Shown here: positions 9,774 to 23,450 of the stretch, one piece after another
Layout: each line of letters starts with the position of its first letter
How positions within the stretch are numbered: position 1 is the first letter of the stretch
Assembly: GCA_947685225.1 (NCBI GenBank)
Contig: CANTUV010000062.1
Location: 10,870,501-10,934,500, forward strand
Source: Garcia nutans
Taxonomy: Eukaryota; Streptophyta; Magnoliopsida; Malpighiales; Euphorbiaceae
Direction: 5' to 3'
Length of the DNA: 64,000 nt
Program-made: the position numbers and the translations under genes
Notes under the pieces: model-generated
Database searches by the model: none
The model's input: only the letters and a program-made list of their open reading frames with translations
What the model was told of the DNA's origin: nothing

Positions 9774-11560
9774 TAGAGGGGGCTAAGAAACTTATCAACC
9801 TTAGACATCCCTAAGGAGGTGGCCCAGCTGATCGAGCCAACTAGATTTTTGGATTTCATATGCTTGAACACTTTTATTCTTGGGAAAATACCTTTGCAAA
9901 ATGCTTTAGACAGAGATGGTGGGATAGCACTAATACTTTCCATTTCCTATATGGAGAGCAAACTGTGACATCGGGTGATCTTTTGACCATAATAGGCATC
10001 CTCTTTGGGATACAAGAAATTGAATGCTTCAAGGATTGGAGAGCCTTTCCCTAAGAGCAAATCTATGAGCTAATTGGAGGTCATCTTATATAGGGGTATG
10101 AGCATGTTTCACAGACCTATCTATAGTCCCATATAAAGAACCTTTTAAGTAGTCCTTTTGACCCATCTATTAAGCATATTGCATAGTCAGTCATGCTAAC
10201 TTATCATTTGTGGCATGTTCTAGCATTCCTTTTGAGACATGGTAGATTCCAACATTCTTTATAGCCTTTATGACTTGTCCTAGATCACCGACTATGATTG
10301 AGGTGGAGTTGTGCTTTTTACGATGTACCAAGAGATGGGTGAGTTGTCATGGGGCACTTGCGCCTCTTTAAGAGGTACCCACATCATTTGGGATGTATGC
10401 TTTGTATCCTATCATATTTTTTTCATTTGCAATACTTGAAACTACTGACTTGTTACTACTCCTTATAAATCTAGGCATATGAATACCTCCCTTATATATA
10501 ACCCATACTAAGAGAGCCTTTCACTATAGTATTACCCATCAGGGGCACAATGGAACAAGGATAACCGGGTGGAGTTTGATTTGCCTTAGTTTGAAGCATT
10601 GAGATCGTACTTTCCCTAGCTTAGCCTTGATGATGTATTTATATCTTGTTGCCATCTAGGGTTGTCTGCCTTTTTTACAAAATGTTAAACCTTGTCTTTT
10701 GTTTTTAAGTTGTTTGGATGCTTATTCTGGTAGGTTTTTAATGCTTCCTAACTCTATTGTCTAGGCTGACTTATTACTTGGCTATCACCTCTTACTTCCA
10801 TCTCCCCAACTTAGGGTATATTACTTATGAGAAAGAGTTCAGTGATAACTTTCTTCCATGGTGAGGATTGTACATAACTTATAGCCCATGGATATGAGGG
10901 ACTGAATCAAGATTCGTGGGAGCGAGGCTTTTTTCACAAGAGTACTTATGAGCTAGTTCTCTTAGCTAGAGTTAGATTATGATGAGTCTTGTAGGACACT
11001 GCTCATGCATCATTAGGTTAGGCCAAGTAGAGGGACTCTTATCTCTTTAGGTTTGACATCTCACTTAGCTTCTCCTATAGCTCCAGTTTTTAATTTCTTG
11101 GCTAGTGCATCAGCAACACTCGCACCTTTAGAGACTAAACCTTCATGGAGGGAGGCCAAAATGGGACGATTGCATGCTGGGTACTAGATTGAGGATACCA
11201 TCACTTACCTAACTCTAATTTGCAATGGTATGGGCCAATGTTAGGTTTCAGATGGTCCATTTATACCCGGAGGGCATTTTTTGAGGCATTTCTTCTTTAC
11301 ACTGTTAGTTTATTTGCCATCATACCTTTGTCTTGACTAGTGCTTTCTTTGATCAAATGTAGTTTTCAATAAAGTGGTGTAACTACACTTATAATGTAGC
11401 ACAGAGGTAAATACTTGGATTGACTATTGCCATGAGTTATTTGGTTGTTGATGAAGGCATGATTAGTACACAAGATAAGGAGGCTCACTCTTATGTTGAG
11501 CCGAGGCTGAGACGTAGACATTGAACCTAACATGTTAGAAGACAAAACATGCAAGTGCAA
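9774..11560 (+). pseudogene. Antisense plant-mobile-domain (PMD) gene of element B
   Basis: On the plus strand, opposite to element B, the stretch around 9860-10054 encodes RQRWWDSTNTFHF, then GEQTVTSGDLLTIIGILFG. This is the core of the plant mobile domain (family pattern: ERW..TFHLP.GEMT.T..D...LTGL). The preceding helix, EVAQLIEPTRFLDFI (about 9815-9860), is in another frame, so there is a frameshift near 9850. Downstream to about 11.5 kb only scattered traces of the domain can be read, with many stops. Tat-lineage retrotransposons are known to carry such an antisense additional ORF between integrase and the 3' LTR, and that is its position here. The role of these proteins in the element is unknown; host PMD proteins such as MAIN/MAIL act in silencing and genome stability. 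This copy is dead. Confidence 0.7.
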
Positions 11561-11729
11561 ACACCACGCAGTGACATGTCAGATTCTTTTATCTTTTGTT
11601 TTATCATTTAGGTGTTTATTTTACTTTATATAATGGATGATATATGAATGAATGATGAATGTATGGATGTATGGATGATCAAATCTTTGAAAATTTAAAA
11701 TTCTTGGTCTTCATGGATAAAATAAGGTT

Positions 11730-12055
11730 TAGGGTTATCACCTAGATAATTGGATTCTATTTCATATTATTTATTTGATAGTTAGATTCTAAGATTCTTA
11801 CCTATAATTGATTTGAGGGTCTAACTCTAGGGCTCTTACCTATAATTATTTTGGATTCCATGACTATTACCTAGAATGGATTTGAAAGCTGGAGTCTAAG
11901 TCTCTTACTTAGAGTTGATCTCAAAGGTTAATTTTAGGCCTGTTACAAAGAGTGGATCTTAAAGATTGATTTTATGGCTATTACATAGAGTGGGCTTAAA
12001 AGTTGGATTCTAGGGCACTTGCCTAGAATAGATCTAAAAGTTGAGATATGGAAGT
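11730..12055. repeat. Tandem repeat of about 42 bp, eight degenerate units
   Basis: Units carry GGATTCTA..., a CTTACCTA-type box and GAATGGATTTGAAAG (for example near 11775, 11820, 11865, 11945, 12005). The array lies in the non-coding end of element B. Confidence 0.7.
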
Positions 12056-13001
12056 GAATGTTTGATATAGTGGAGGACACCCTTGGACTATTTTAGGCAC
12101 ATAATGAGGAATAAGTACATTGAAACTTAAGCTCTTAGTTGATGGGCATTAGTTTCAATGGTAATTGGATATAGGAAGATGCCACTAGATTTGAGGGATG
12201 GTAATTTAGATGATTTAAGGATTTTGACATTTTGCTTGTCTACTCATTGATTAGTAACAAAGTAGCAAGGCTAGTAGAATGGTACTAAGGTTTGAGCGTG
12301 TAAGACTGATGGTATGTTCAACTTGATAAGGTCAAAATGCTATAGACTAACTGAGATGTTATGGTGAGGGATTATTCAAGGAGACCATAACCGAGTTTGG
12401 CCTTAGATTGGATTGATCTATCTTGGAGGGCTTGGCATTAAGTTTGACTTATTTTGGAGGGCTTTGCCTGGTTGACTATAGGATGAGTTGGCTCATTAAG
12501 CTATGGAACTTTGACTTATGTAAGCAAGCTCTGGTCTGTTTGGCTGGCTATGACTTATTTTGCTTATTTAAGAAGGATACAACTTGCTTGGGTAAGCTCT
12601 AGTCAAATATGATTTAGGGCATGTTGGATTTCAGGGCTTGAGTTAGATTTGGCTTTTGGTTTGTCTTGGGAGGCTATGATTCACACCATGGTTCTTCAAT
12701 TTCTTTTTGGGTATAGGCTATGTTCGATTTGTTCTTGAAAGAGTGAAAAAAGACTATTCTTTATAGTGGTTTTTTTTGTTTGAAGGAAGGCTTATCCACT
12801 AGCTAGCCCCTTACTAGGTTTTGAGGCTCTGAGAATTTTTTGGCTTGGGCTTTGTAATGGCAACTCGGGCTTTCTTCTCGCGAGTATTGGCTAAGGCTTA
12901 TTATCTTACAATGATGGTTTTGATCATACCTTGTGTGGTTATCTTGGTTATGGGTTTCACTTTTGAAAAATTCAGGGTAGAAAGGTGTCGAGGCCACTTT
13001 A
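12056..13001. other. Element B internal DNA, nothing recognised
   Basis: Diverged sequence with repeated TGGAGGGCTT(T/G)G and GGCTATGA-like words, but no conserved domain on either strand. It joins 41304 once the nested insertions are removed. Confidence 0.4.
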
Positions 13002-13822
13002 TGTAGCACCCTTATGCTTTATATACATATAATACATACACCAATATATGTAAAATATGCATATATAGTATAAGAATATCATAATTCAGTTTATCAAAAA
13101 TCCTCATATTCCCAACTTAAAATTTCAAACATTTAAAATGTATATTTTTTTTAAAAAAATATTCTTTATTAATTTAGGTATCTAAAATAAGTATTTTAGA
13201 TAAAAATCTCTGAAAATAATTTGCTAGAGTTTTGTTTGTAAATTGGACATCTCAAAAATTTCAACGATACTCAACCTACAGAAAAATACACTCCCAATAA
13301 TAATAAATCAAACATTTCACCCCAACTTCTCAATCTTCCACATTTTCCTCAAAATATTTAAATATGTACATATATATATAACATATATACAATCTCATAT
13401 CACAAAATTAGTCTAAAAATTCTTTATAATTTACAATACTTCCAAAAATATAATCATAAAATATATAATGATGAAATGTACTATAACATAGAATATATAC
13501 ATAGCAACAATTGGCTCTGATCCTGTAGCAGTAAAATTGCCTCAAGCTCAAACAACCTCAAGTCTAGACCTGACCAGGTCTAGATAAACTCTCTAGATCT
13601 ACCAGATTAACCCTATCATATGCACGATGAATTTTAATCACTCTAAGCTAAAAGCCTAGTTGTATATACTTTGATAGTAATAAAACTTTAAAAGAAAAGA
13701 TAATGCATTATACTGTATCATGACATTTCATAATGTAATATGCAATTCCACTTTACTTCACATTTATCATTATTTCTAAGCATCATATTAACATATACAC
13801 AAGCATTGGGCCCAAATAATCT

Positions 13823-14030
13823 AATATACTATTTAAATTTCAGAGTAACTATTTTGGTTTATTTTGACACTAGTGTCTAGCCCGAAGGCAATACAAGTGA
13901 TGCGCAGCGTCAAACATGAAGACAAATCATATATCAGTGACGCCCAACGTCTAGCCCCAAAGACAAATGATGAGAATAATCTCATAGGCATGCCTCCAAA
14001 CACAAAACTCTGAAAACTGAATAATATACT
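13823..14030. repeat. Inverted-repeat-flanked short repeats in S1
   Basis: Arms at 13823-13846 and 14007-14030 enclose short GTGACGCC(C/T)A...GTCTAGCCC(C/G)AA units. The arms match those of the other Tekay LTRs in this window. Confidence 0.7.
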
Positions 14031-15943
14031 AGGCAATTTATAAATAGTACATATTTTCTATAATCAATTTTTCTATCACATTACTTCTTTTTCTCATTTT
14101 TCTTATTCATAGCAATGCCAAATCACTTTAATTCATTATTTCTTATCACTTTATCACAATGTATGTCATTTATCATTACAATCATATTATCTAAATATTT
14201 TTGAGTTATTTGCACATAATTCACATAAACCATATTCCACTCATTTTAGCCATTAATAATGGTTTTTCATAATGCATACTCGTCATTTCACATGTTATAT
14301 CATCATGTACATGAATGCTCAAAAAGTCAAGTAGCATAACACTTTTTCTATCCAAATTGTGTTAAGCCAAATTAAATGCAAATACATTTAAATTATCAAA
14401 AGTATGTACATACTTTGATAATGAAAGAAAATTTAAAGAACGATGCAAAATGCTTTTACTTTGAAATTTTCAATGTGACATGTAGACACATAATGAAACT
14501 TATACATTTTCCTTATAAAAGCCATCATATGACACGTTCACATGTATTTCATGCCTTTAAACACATATCTATGCATTTTTCATGTGAATTCACACATCAA
14601 AGTAGTATTGTCTTAATTTCTAAATATAATATAATATGTTATTCTTAATGCAATATAATATCATTCCATCAAAGTATGTACTAACCTTTAACCAAGATCA
14701 CTTCCAAGCTAAATGTACACCTTTTCCTTCACTTCCCTCAAATGTCCTTCACCACTAGGTATGGACAACTTGATTCTACTCCACCACTAGGTATGGACAA
14801 CTTGATTCTACTCCACACCTAATCCAAATATAGATGTATATAAGACATTAGAATCATATTCTTAGGTGTTTAAACCATCAACTACCAATTTAGCATCAAT
14901 TCTTCCAATTTTCACATTTTTGCTCTAACCTTCTTTAATTCTAGAACTTCATTCTAAAGAATTCTAAATGTTAATTTGAATTCATAATCATCCTTGAAAT
15001 CATATTAGAATATGATTTAAACAATTTAATTCAATTCACATCAATTCTTTAATAAAGTTCTACCAAAATCTTAAATCACCTTCTTTAATGTTGGAACTCT
15101 ACTCCAAAAACTTCCAAAAGATAATTTAAGTTCAAATATATCTTTAATACTATATTCTAACACATTTTAAACAACTAAATTCAATTTAAACTATTTCCTT
15201 ATAAGAGTCCCAAGGAAACCCACAATTCCTCTCTACTTCATCCAAACTCCAACAAAACTTATGCAAATCAACCAATTAACTATAAAATCATTGTTTACTC
15301 ATCAAATTAGTATCATCCATACCCATTCCAATAATTATAATATACCCAATCAAAAATCCATATATCACATATTCATATCTTTCAATAAAACTTCAAAATT
15401 GTGAAAGAAAGCTTACTAGTTTGTTGGAAATTCACCAAAACCTCCTTTGATTCTTGAAAATCTTTGCAAAAATTAGTATTTGGATGAAGCTAAAACGTCC
15501 CTTGGTTCATCAATGGTGGATTCATCCATGGGCTAGAAGAAGAAGAAGAAGAAAGTTTTTAATATTCCTTCTTCCTTTCTTAACCACTTGTATATATATA
15601 TTTTAATAATTAATAATTTAATTAATTACTATTTATTATTTATTGTCTTCCACCACCCAAAATAATTTAAATTTTGAATTATTTTGGTATAATTATTATT
15701 TTAATTAATTAATTAATTATTTTAAATTTTTAAATTTTTTTATCTTCCATTCATAATTAATTTAATTTAATATTTAATATATACCAAAATTTTTTCATCA
15801 TCTTCTACTATCTAAAATCATTTTAATTTTGACTTATTTATTTATTTAATTCACATCTTCTATCCATAAATATATAATAATTAATTAACTTAAATAATTT
15901 CAACCAATTAATTTATTTCCTTCTTTGACTTTTCTTTCTCCTC

Positions 15944-16025
<82 letters not shown>
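15944..16025. repeat. (TTA)n microsatellite, about 27 units
   Basis: About 82 bases of uninterrupted TTA/ATT inside solo LTR S1. The isoleucine-rich open frame that spans it is an artefact of the repeat. Confidence 0.97.
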
Positions 16026-16266
16026 CAACTTTTTCAACACCACTTTATTCTCAATATATATGTGGTATATTTTATGTATATGTAAATATTATATATATCT
16101 AATGTATATTTTTACTTATATGAATATGTAATATATATCCCATGTATACATCAAGTATACATTATGTGTATATTATATATTAAGTATATAATATATATCC
16201 AACATATATAATAAGTATATGATATGTATATAATATGTATATATTAGGTATATACAATACATATAC

Positions 16267-19214
16267 TATAACATTCTTATACCACAAATACATATAATAC
16301 ATATACCCAGTATATGTAAAATACATGTATAAAATATAAAAATATCACAATCTGGTTTAACAAAAAATTTTTACTTTTCCAATTTAAAACTTAAATACTT
16401 AAAAATGTAATTTTAAATAATCAATCAAATATTTATTAGAAATCATAGGTTCTAAAATAGGCATTTTTTTTTTATAAAAATCTCTGTGAGAAATTCGCTA
16501 GAGTTTTGTCTATAATTTGTACATTTTCAAATTACAACAAACCACAACCTGCAAATGAAAAATACTCCCAATAAAAATCAAACATACATTTCACCTTAGT
16601 CTTCAATTTCTTCAAGTTTCGCAAAATATTTATACATATATATATATATATATATCAAAAACACATATAAACCCACATCTCAAACTTTATCTAAAACATT
16701 CTTTTTAATTTACAATATATACACCCAAAACATAGTATAATATAAGTAATATCAAAATGTAATATAAAAAATATACATGTTGGTTGTCTCTGATCTTGAT
16801 GCCCACTATCAACTCTATACTGAAAAATTCCAAATCTAGATCTGACCTAGTCTAGATGAATTCTCCGACTCAACCAGATCTCCCCTATCGCATACGCGAT
16901 GAATTACAATCGCGCTAAGCTAAAAGCCTAGCGGTACAAACTTTGCTAAAAATAAAAATATGAAACAATGCCAATGCATAATGCATTTATGCTATGTCAC
17001 AATGTGGCATTCAAGATCACTTTTAAACATATTCTTTCATCATTTAATAATTCACAAAATAACAAACACAAGCATGAGCCCAAAAGATCTAATATGTCAT
17101 TCAAGTCCTAGAGTTATTGTTTTGGTCCAAATTAATACTATGTGTCGAGCCCCGAAAGCAGATCATAATAATTGCTCAAAAGCTAGCCCCAAAGACAAAT
17201 TATATCACAGTGACGCTAAGCGTCTAGCCTCGAAGGTAAATCATAATAATTGCTCAAAAGCTAGCCCCGAAGGCAAATAATAAGGATAACCTCATAGGCA
17301 TGCTGCCAAATACAAAACTCTGAAAATTGAATAACATACTAGGCACACAATTATTTCATATTTTCTTTATCAATTTATTTCTTATTTTCCATAATCAATT
17401 AGGCACATTGCCTCATTTTTCTCATTTATAGCAATATCTATTCATCTTGTTTCAACATACCATCACAATGTATCATGTTTTACATTAAAATATATTACCT
17501 AAATATTTTGGGTATTTTCACATAATTCATATATAAATCACATTTTATGCACTTTATCAATTAACAATGGCTTTTTATAATGCCTTTAATGCATACATAA
17601 TAAATCACATTTTCCTAAACACTTTGGGTCATTTTTATATAATGTACATATTTCACATTTTAGTTAATTTAGCCATTACTTTTTAAAATTCATACAATGC
17701 ATTCATAACAAATCACTTAATATAGTATAATGTTCATGCATATTTAATGCATTGAGTAACTTAACACATTTCCTAACTAAAATGTGTTAAGCCCAAATGT
17801 AATGCAAACATAACCAATTTATCCAAAGTTTATACTTATCTCTAAAAGCAACCAAAAGCAAGCCACAAAACTATCACCAACCTTCTCTTCCAACTTGCCC
17901 TTCAACACTTGGATTGGGCAAATCAATTCTCCTTAATGCCTAAATCAAATGTGATCATAAAAAATCATTTAGTATCACATTTAAAGGCATTTCCAATCTT
18001 AAACCATAATTAAACATCATTCAAACTAAACTCTCAAAGTTAAGGCTAACCTTATTTTAACTTTGAAAAACCATATAAGCCATTTAATTTGGTGTTTTAA
18101 GTTTATTTATAATATTAAAAACATATTATAACATGTTTAAACCAGTTATATTAAATAAACGCACACTTATGTCTAAAACCCTAAAATGGCATAACCTTCC
18201 CCATTGAAGGTTTTTCATTTCAATTCAATCCAATTATCATTTCAAGCTTATATTTAACACTTTTATCACTAAAGAGCATGCTTTAAATAATAAAACCACT
18301 CACTTCACCAACTTTGAAAATGCCCTTTTCCAAAATCCTAAATCAATACTTCCATTCCCAAACTCTAATCAAACTTAGCCAAATCTAATATTTGACTTTA
18401 AATTACTTGTTTATGCATCAAAACAACTTATTTAAAATCAATTTTTACAATTAAAACCCATGATTTCACAAACCCTAAAATTCTATAATCCTAAATTCTC
18501 TCTCTTCACCAATCTTTACTAAAACTTATCCATTTCTTCAATCCAACATTAAAATCATTGCTAGCCACTTAAAATAACTTTATACATACTAATTCCAAAA
18601 ATTAAATAATACTACTTCACAAACCCAAAAAAACATATTCTTATTTTCATGAAAATTCAAAGAAAAAGTTAGAAAGCTTACTAAATATGGAGAAAATCCC
18701 TAAAAATCCAACTTGAACACTTGAAATCCTTCAATTTATGGAGTATGAAAGAAGCAAATCCTTGAGCTTAGCATTCATGGTGGTTCGGCCTTGAAGAGAA
18801 GAAGAAGAAGATGAAGATTAAAATGTTTTCTATCTCTTTCCACTTTCATTTTACACCTTATATATATTATTATAATATATTTTAATTAATTAATTAATTA
18901 ATTAAAATTCCAAAACATTATCTTCTATTCAAAAATATTTATTTTTGAATTATTTAAACAATTTTAAATTTTGCAAAATTTATTTACCAAAATGCCCTTG
19001 GAACTTTGACTTTTGACTTTTAAAAATTGACTTTTGTTGACTTTGTATATGTTTTGTATATTTTACATATATATCGCATATACATTTCACTTTTTCATTT
19101 GAAATCCTTTTATTTTTTATTTAAAATGATTTATTTTGATTTATCCAATTTAGTTTTAATTTATTTTATTTAATTTTCAAAAATTAGGAATTTTCAAAAA
19201 ACAATGATATTAAA
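16267..19214 (-). mobile_element. 3' LTR of Tekay chromovirus A
   Basis: This 2.9-kb LTR pairs with 38198-41234 in the same orientation. A 140-base stretch compared by eye (from 17821 against 39840) differs at about seven positions. The outer end reads TATAACATTCTTATACC (TG changed to TA). The inner end, GATATTAAAA, corresponds to GATATTACA in the other copy. A target duplication TATAC flanks the whole element at 16262-16266 and 41235-41239. Internal features include inverted arms 17091-17114/17317-17340 around repeats of AATTGCTCAAAAGCTAGCCC, and a CGCGAT...ATCGCG hairpin near 16887. The GAAGAAGAAG tract near 18800 becomes CTTCTTCTTC on the element strand. Confidence 0.93.
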
Positions 19215-19216
19215 AT

Positions 19217-19235
19217 TCTCTCCCCCTAAAAAAAA
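19217..19235 (-). other. Polypurine tract of chromovirus A
   Basis: On the minus strand it reads TTTTTTTTAGGGGGAGAGA directly before the 3' LTR. It is the expected plus-strand primer site. Confidence 0.85.
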
Positions 19236-19256
19236 TTTTGCCCTCGAAATTATCTG

Positions 19257-21229
19257 ATGTCAACTATGAAACAACTGAGGATACTGACTCCGCATCGTCT
19301 GCTCACTCTCCCATGTCTCCTCCTCAGTGGCATGATTCCTCCAAAGGATTTTCACAAGTGGCACCTTCTTGTTCCTCAACTCTTTCACTTCTCGTGCCCA
19401 AATCGCCATTAATTTTTTCTCATAAGTCAGATCCGGACTCAGCTCAATAGACTCCACTAACAAGATATGAGATGGGTCTGACCTGTACCTTTGAAGCATA
19501 GATACATGGATGACATTATGAATCCGATCCAACTCAGGTGGTAGAACTAGTCTGTAAGCCACTGAACCAACTCTCTCCAGTATCTCATATGGTCTTATGA
19601 AACGAGGACTCAACTTTTCTTTGCGGCCAAATCTTAAAATTTTCTTCTATGGTGACACCTTCAAGAAACTTTATCTCCCACACTGAACTCTATATCTCTT
19701 CTCTTCAAATCTATATAGGATTTTTGTCTGTCTAAAGCTGCTTTCAAATGACCCTGCAATCACCTTAACTTTATATTCTTTTTTCTTAATCAAATCGGGA
19801 TCGACTAACTTATCTTCTCCAATCTCATCCCAACACAGAGGTGTCCTGTACTTCCTTCCATACAAGGCCGCATAAGGTATCATCCCAATAATGGACTGAT
19901 GATTGTTGTAATATGCAAACTCAATTAGTGGCAAAAATTTATCCCAGCTCCCAGTAAAATCAATGATATAGCTCCTCAACATATCCTCTAGAATCTGTAT
20001 CACTATCCCTGACTGCCCATCTATCTTAGGATGGAAAGCAGTACTAAAATGCATCCTGCAAACTCCTCCAAAATCTTGATGTAAACTGGGGATCTCAGTC
20101 TGGCACTAAAGAAACTGGAACTCCATGCAAGCTCACTATCTCATTGATATACAACTCAGCCAACCTCTCAAGTGAATAATCCATCCAAACTGGAAGAAAA
20201 TAAATTCTTTTCATCATCCAATCTACAATTATCCAGATTGCATCTTGCTTCTTCTAGGTCAAAGGCAGTCTAGTCACAAAATCCATTGTCACTCGTTTCC
20301 ATTTCTACTCAGGCACTAATAATGGTTGGAGCAACCCTGAAGGAACTTGGTGCTTAGCCTTCACTTTTTGGCAAGTGAGACATCTAGATACAAATTCTAC
20401 TATGTCTCTCTTCATACCTGATCACTAATAATGTTGTTTCAAATCCTGATGCATCTTCGTAATACCAGGATACATAGCATAGAGTGACTGATGTGCTTCT
20501 TCTAATATCATCCTCTTCAATTCTGCTTCACTGAAAGTCTCGACTCTCCCCCTTTTGGCAATCTATCACAATCTTCTGGATTTTCTCATCTGCTAACTGG
20601 GCCTCCCTAATCTGATCCAAAAAACTGGCCTCAACTATAACTGAGCCATCAAGGCACCATCATCACAAGACTCAAATCTGGCATGCAACGCTCTCAACTC
20701 AACAAGCAGCAAGAGCAAATAAATAGTCAAACCTACCATAGACTTTTAACTCAAGGAATCAGCAATAATATTTGCCTTGCCAGGATGATAATCAATCAAA
20801 TAGTTGTAGTCTTTAATTAACTCTAACCACTATCTCTGTAGAAGATTCAGCTTTCTCTGAACACCTAGGTACTTCAAACTCTTGTGATCAGTATAAATGA
20901 AATACTTCTCCCTATACAAATAATGTCGCCAAATCTTCAATGCAAAAACTATAGCTGCTAGCTCCAAATCATGAGTCAGATAATTCAGCTCATGAGGCTT
21001 CAACTGTCGAGAAGCATAAGCAATGACTCTACCCTCCCGCATCAGAACATAACCTAAACCACTATGTAAAGTATCACTGTATATCACATAAGGTTTACCT
21101 TTCACAGTCAGGGTAAGGACAGGAGCCTGATTCAACATCTCCCTCAACTACTTAAAACTTGCCTGACACTGATCTATCCACACAAATCTAACTCCTTTCC
21201 TAAGAAATATGGTGAGTGGTATAACTATC
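19257..21229 (-). pseudogene. Chromovirus A pol, second half: RNase H, integrase, chromodomain
   Basis: Reading on the minus strand from the D insertion: IVIPLT, then RNase H with VIYSDTLHSGLGYVL, VIAYASRQLKPHELNY and FIYTDHKSLKYL (about 21147-20830). A badly broken integrase follows (20820-19670), in which FHPKIDGQSGIVIQILEDML marks the core end. The usual Glu of the DDE triad, expected in GQSE(R/V), is Gly-Ile-Val here. The C-terminus (19613-19260) has the GPF/Y-like MSPRFIRPYEILERVGSVAY and a chromodomain LVKILWRNHATEEETWESE ending in YPQLF. This C-terminal pattern is typical of Tekay/Del chromoviruses. Chromodomains direct integration towards marked chromatin. Several stops and frameshifts show it is dead. 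The first half of pol resumes at 35500. Confidence 0.9.
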
Positions 21230-21643
21230 TGTAGACCCTTAATTTTTTATCCAGTTTGGTCCAATATTTTTTTATATAGTCCAAAATAATTTTTGTGGTA
21301 TTTTAATTAAATAATATTTATTTTAGTATTTATTATTTATAATTTTTAAAAATAAAAATAAAATGGTAACATTAGTAAAGTTAAAAATAAATTAATAAAT
21401 AAAAATAGGCGACGAAAAAATTGACGATGAAAAAATTTCATCACAGAAGGTGAATCAGCCACAAGCCAACGCTTGCCCCAGCACGCGCTTGCAAGTTTTC
21501 GTTCGCCCGCAGCAGTTTTTTTGCCAGCGTAATTTTTCAACGCAGTTTTTTTCCGAAACCAAATTCTATTTGGTTTTGGTTTCTTTTCCTAATTGGTTTT
21601 AATTTCCTTAGACAATTAGAAGTAAGTTTAGAATTTTTTTTTC

Positions 21644-21650
21644 TATAAAT
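21644..21650 (+). promoter_or_regulatory. TATA box of element D LTR
   Basis: TCTATAAATACC context, followed by an A-rich stretch. By position it should set the start of the element's genomic RNA about 30 bases downstream. Confidence 0.6.
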
Positions 21651-22029
21651 ACCACATTAAAACACAGAATTAAAGGAGAAAAAATTATTTTACTAGAGGA
21701 CGAAACTTTGGACTTCTGACTTGGGGAGGAAAAAAGAGACAGAAAACCCTAGGAGCAAGAGACTTTAGCAACAAGAAGCAATCATCAACCCATCAAAGGC
21801 AGCAACATTGCCTTTGTTATTGTTCATCCAGAAATCAGTTTTTGATGGAACCAACTACGCAGGTTTGATCTTTAATCCTAAATTATATATTCACAATAGC
21901 TTCGTTTTCTTTGATTAATAGGAATATGTAGTAATTTGATCTTTGTTTCAATAACTTTAATTGTTTACTTTAGTTAATATATTAATCAGTTGGTTTTCAA
22001 AAACTCCACTTCCATGTTTTATAAAACTA

Positions 22030-22735
22030 AAAACTTCAAAAACCCTAAATTATTCTTCTGTTTCCAAAACTTTAAAAAACCCTAAATTACTCTTCTGCTT
22101 CCAAAAACTTTAAAAATCCTAAATTGTTTTTTTCTGTTTCCAAAACTTTAAAACCCTAAATCGTTTTTGCCTGAACTATTTTCTTAATCATCTAGACTTT
22201 AACTTTTTATCCAAAATTTTCAAATGTCTTCTTAAATCTCCAAACCCTAATCTTCTTTACAGTTTCTAAAAACTTTAATCATAATCATTTTTATAAAATT
22301 CTAAACTGTTTTCTTAAATCCTAAGATCAAATATGTTTTCCAAAATATCAAAAACCCTAATCCAGTAAACCCTAGCTTTCCTAAATCCTAATTCTTAAAA
22401 CATCAAAACTTTATGACAAGTTCATCAACACCTAAAACCATAATCCAGTGAACCTAAAACCCAATCTTTTAAAATTATAAATCCTAATGTCTTAAGGTTC
22501 TAAAATCCTAATTTCATGATGTTTGCTTAAAACCCTAACTAACCTACTTTTTTAAATCACATTAACATTATTTTCATAAAAACTTGCAAAACCTTAAATC
22601 TTTTTAACATCCAGTAGTTATGTTATTACTTTAAAATATTTTTCAACAAATTAAACAAGTATATGCAAAACCCTAGTTATTGAACATAAAACCCTAGAAA
22701 CCCTACTTAATGCATGAACCCCTAAAGTTAATATA
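22030..22735 (+). repeat. Interspersed AAACCCTAAA telomere-like words in LTR of D
   Basis: About ten copies of AAACCCTA(A/G) spaced 20-100 bases apart, each in the same orientation. The plant telomere unit is CCCTAAA, but the words are not in tandem, so this is not a telomere tract. Confidence 0.7.
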
Positions 22736-23430
22736 TTTGCTATTTTATTTAAATTGGATGAATGTTTATTATATATTTTGATTGATGTTTGATATCTTTG
22801 ATGAATGATTTATTTATGATGAATGGTTATTTACTTTTATTGATTTATTTTGATTTCCAAATATTGTAAGAGGTATGTTTCCATATTTTTGGGTACCTTA
22901 TGTCGTGAGCATAATGTAATTTATTTTATTTTAAAGTTTTTGGACTAATGTAAAGGGCATGTTTCCACCTTTCGGTGGGTGTCCTATTTAGTTTAGATAT
23001 GAATGATGTGAGGACATGTTTTCATCCTCAGATGGGTGTCCATTTCTTTACTTTGTTTGGACATTGCTTTGATTTTAATATAATGATGCTTTATTTTAAT
23101 TGTTGCATGTAATATGAATAATATTGTTATACTTAAGAATTTTATAATATTAAGACCTGCAAAGGTGGCCGGTTTCAATGAATCGGGCATTGTTGGGGCG
23201 CTGGGCCATTTCTCACATTCCCCACACATACCCAACTTTTCGAACTCATTAGGGGGTTAGGGATTCCTTAGGAATCGAGTCATCCACCCCTTTCTTTTTC
23301 CCGGTCCGTCCGGGTGGCGACTCTATTTTCTCCAGGTTTAGGCCAGTGTTCTCTAAGGCCCTGAGCCTAAACAGTGCCGAAGTCGCAAGAACCATTCCAC
23401 CGGGAGTGGGGACGAAAATCTCCGATCACA

Positions 23431-23450
23431 GTGGCGACTCCACTGGGGAT
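23431..23450 (+). other. Primer-binding site of element D
   Basis: GTGGCGACTCCACTGGGGAT directly follows the LTR. TGGCGACTCC...TGGGGA is the usual primer-binding site of Tat/Ogre elements, reported as complementary to tRNA-Arg. Confidence 0.8.

Larger units (their letters stand above)
21230..23430 (+). mobile_element. 5' LTR of Tat/Ogre-lineage element D
   Basis: The LTR starts TGTAGACCCTTAATTTT inside the RT gene of chromovirus A and ends CTCCGATCACA directly before the primer-binding site, about 2.2 kb. A TATAAAT box lies at 21644-21650. The central part (22030-22735) is full of AAACCCTAAA words. A conserved-looking tail, GTGCCGAAGTCGCAAGAACC, precedes the end. No matching 3' LTR can be recognised after D's polypurine tract. 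Confidence 0.85.

Noticed and set aside
9774..11560. PMD sequence as a free-standing host gene
   Set aside because: It is antisense and in the fixed position between integrase and 3' LTR of a Tat element, the known place of such ORFs, and it is heavily broken.
11730..12055. Regularly spaced repeats that could suggest a CRISPR array
   Set aside because: Units are contiguous and degenerate with no unique spacers, and the DNA is a plant nuclear retroelement.
15925..16131. Open frame with a long isoleucine run
   Set aside because: It is the translation of the (TTA)n microsatellite inside a solo LTR.
22334..22366. Match of about 28 bases between D's 5' LTR and 35455-35485 as proof of a truncated 3' LTR
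   Set aside because: The shared AAAATATCAAAAACCC-type stretch is short, built on the AAACCCTAA word, and its surroundings do not align.
22030..22735. Interstitial telomere
   Set aside because: The AAACCCTA words are scattered, not tandem, and lie within an LTR with clear ends.
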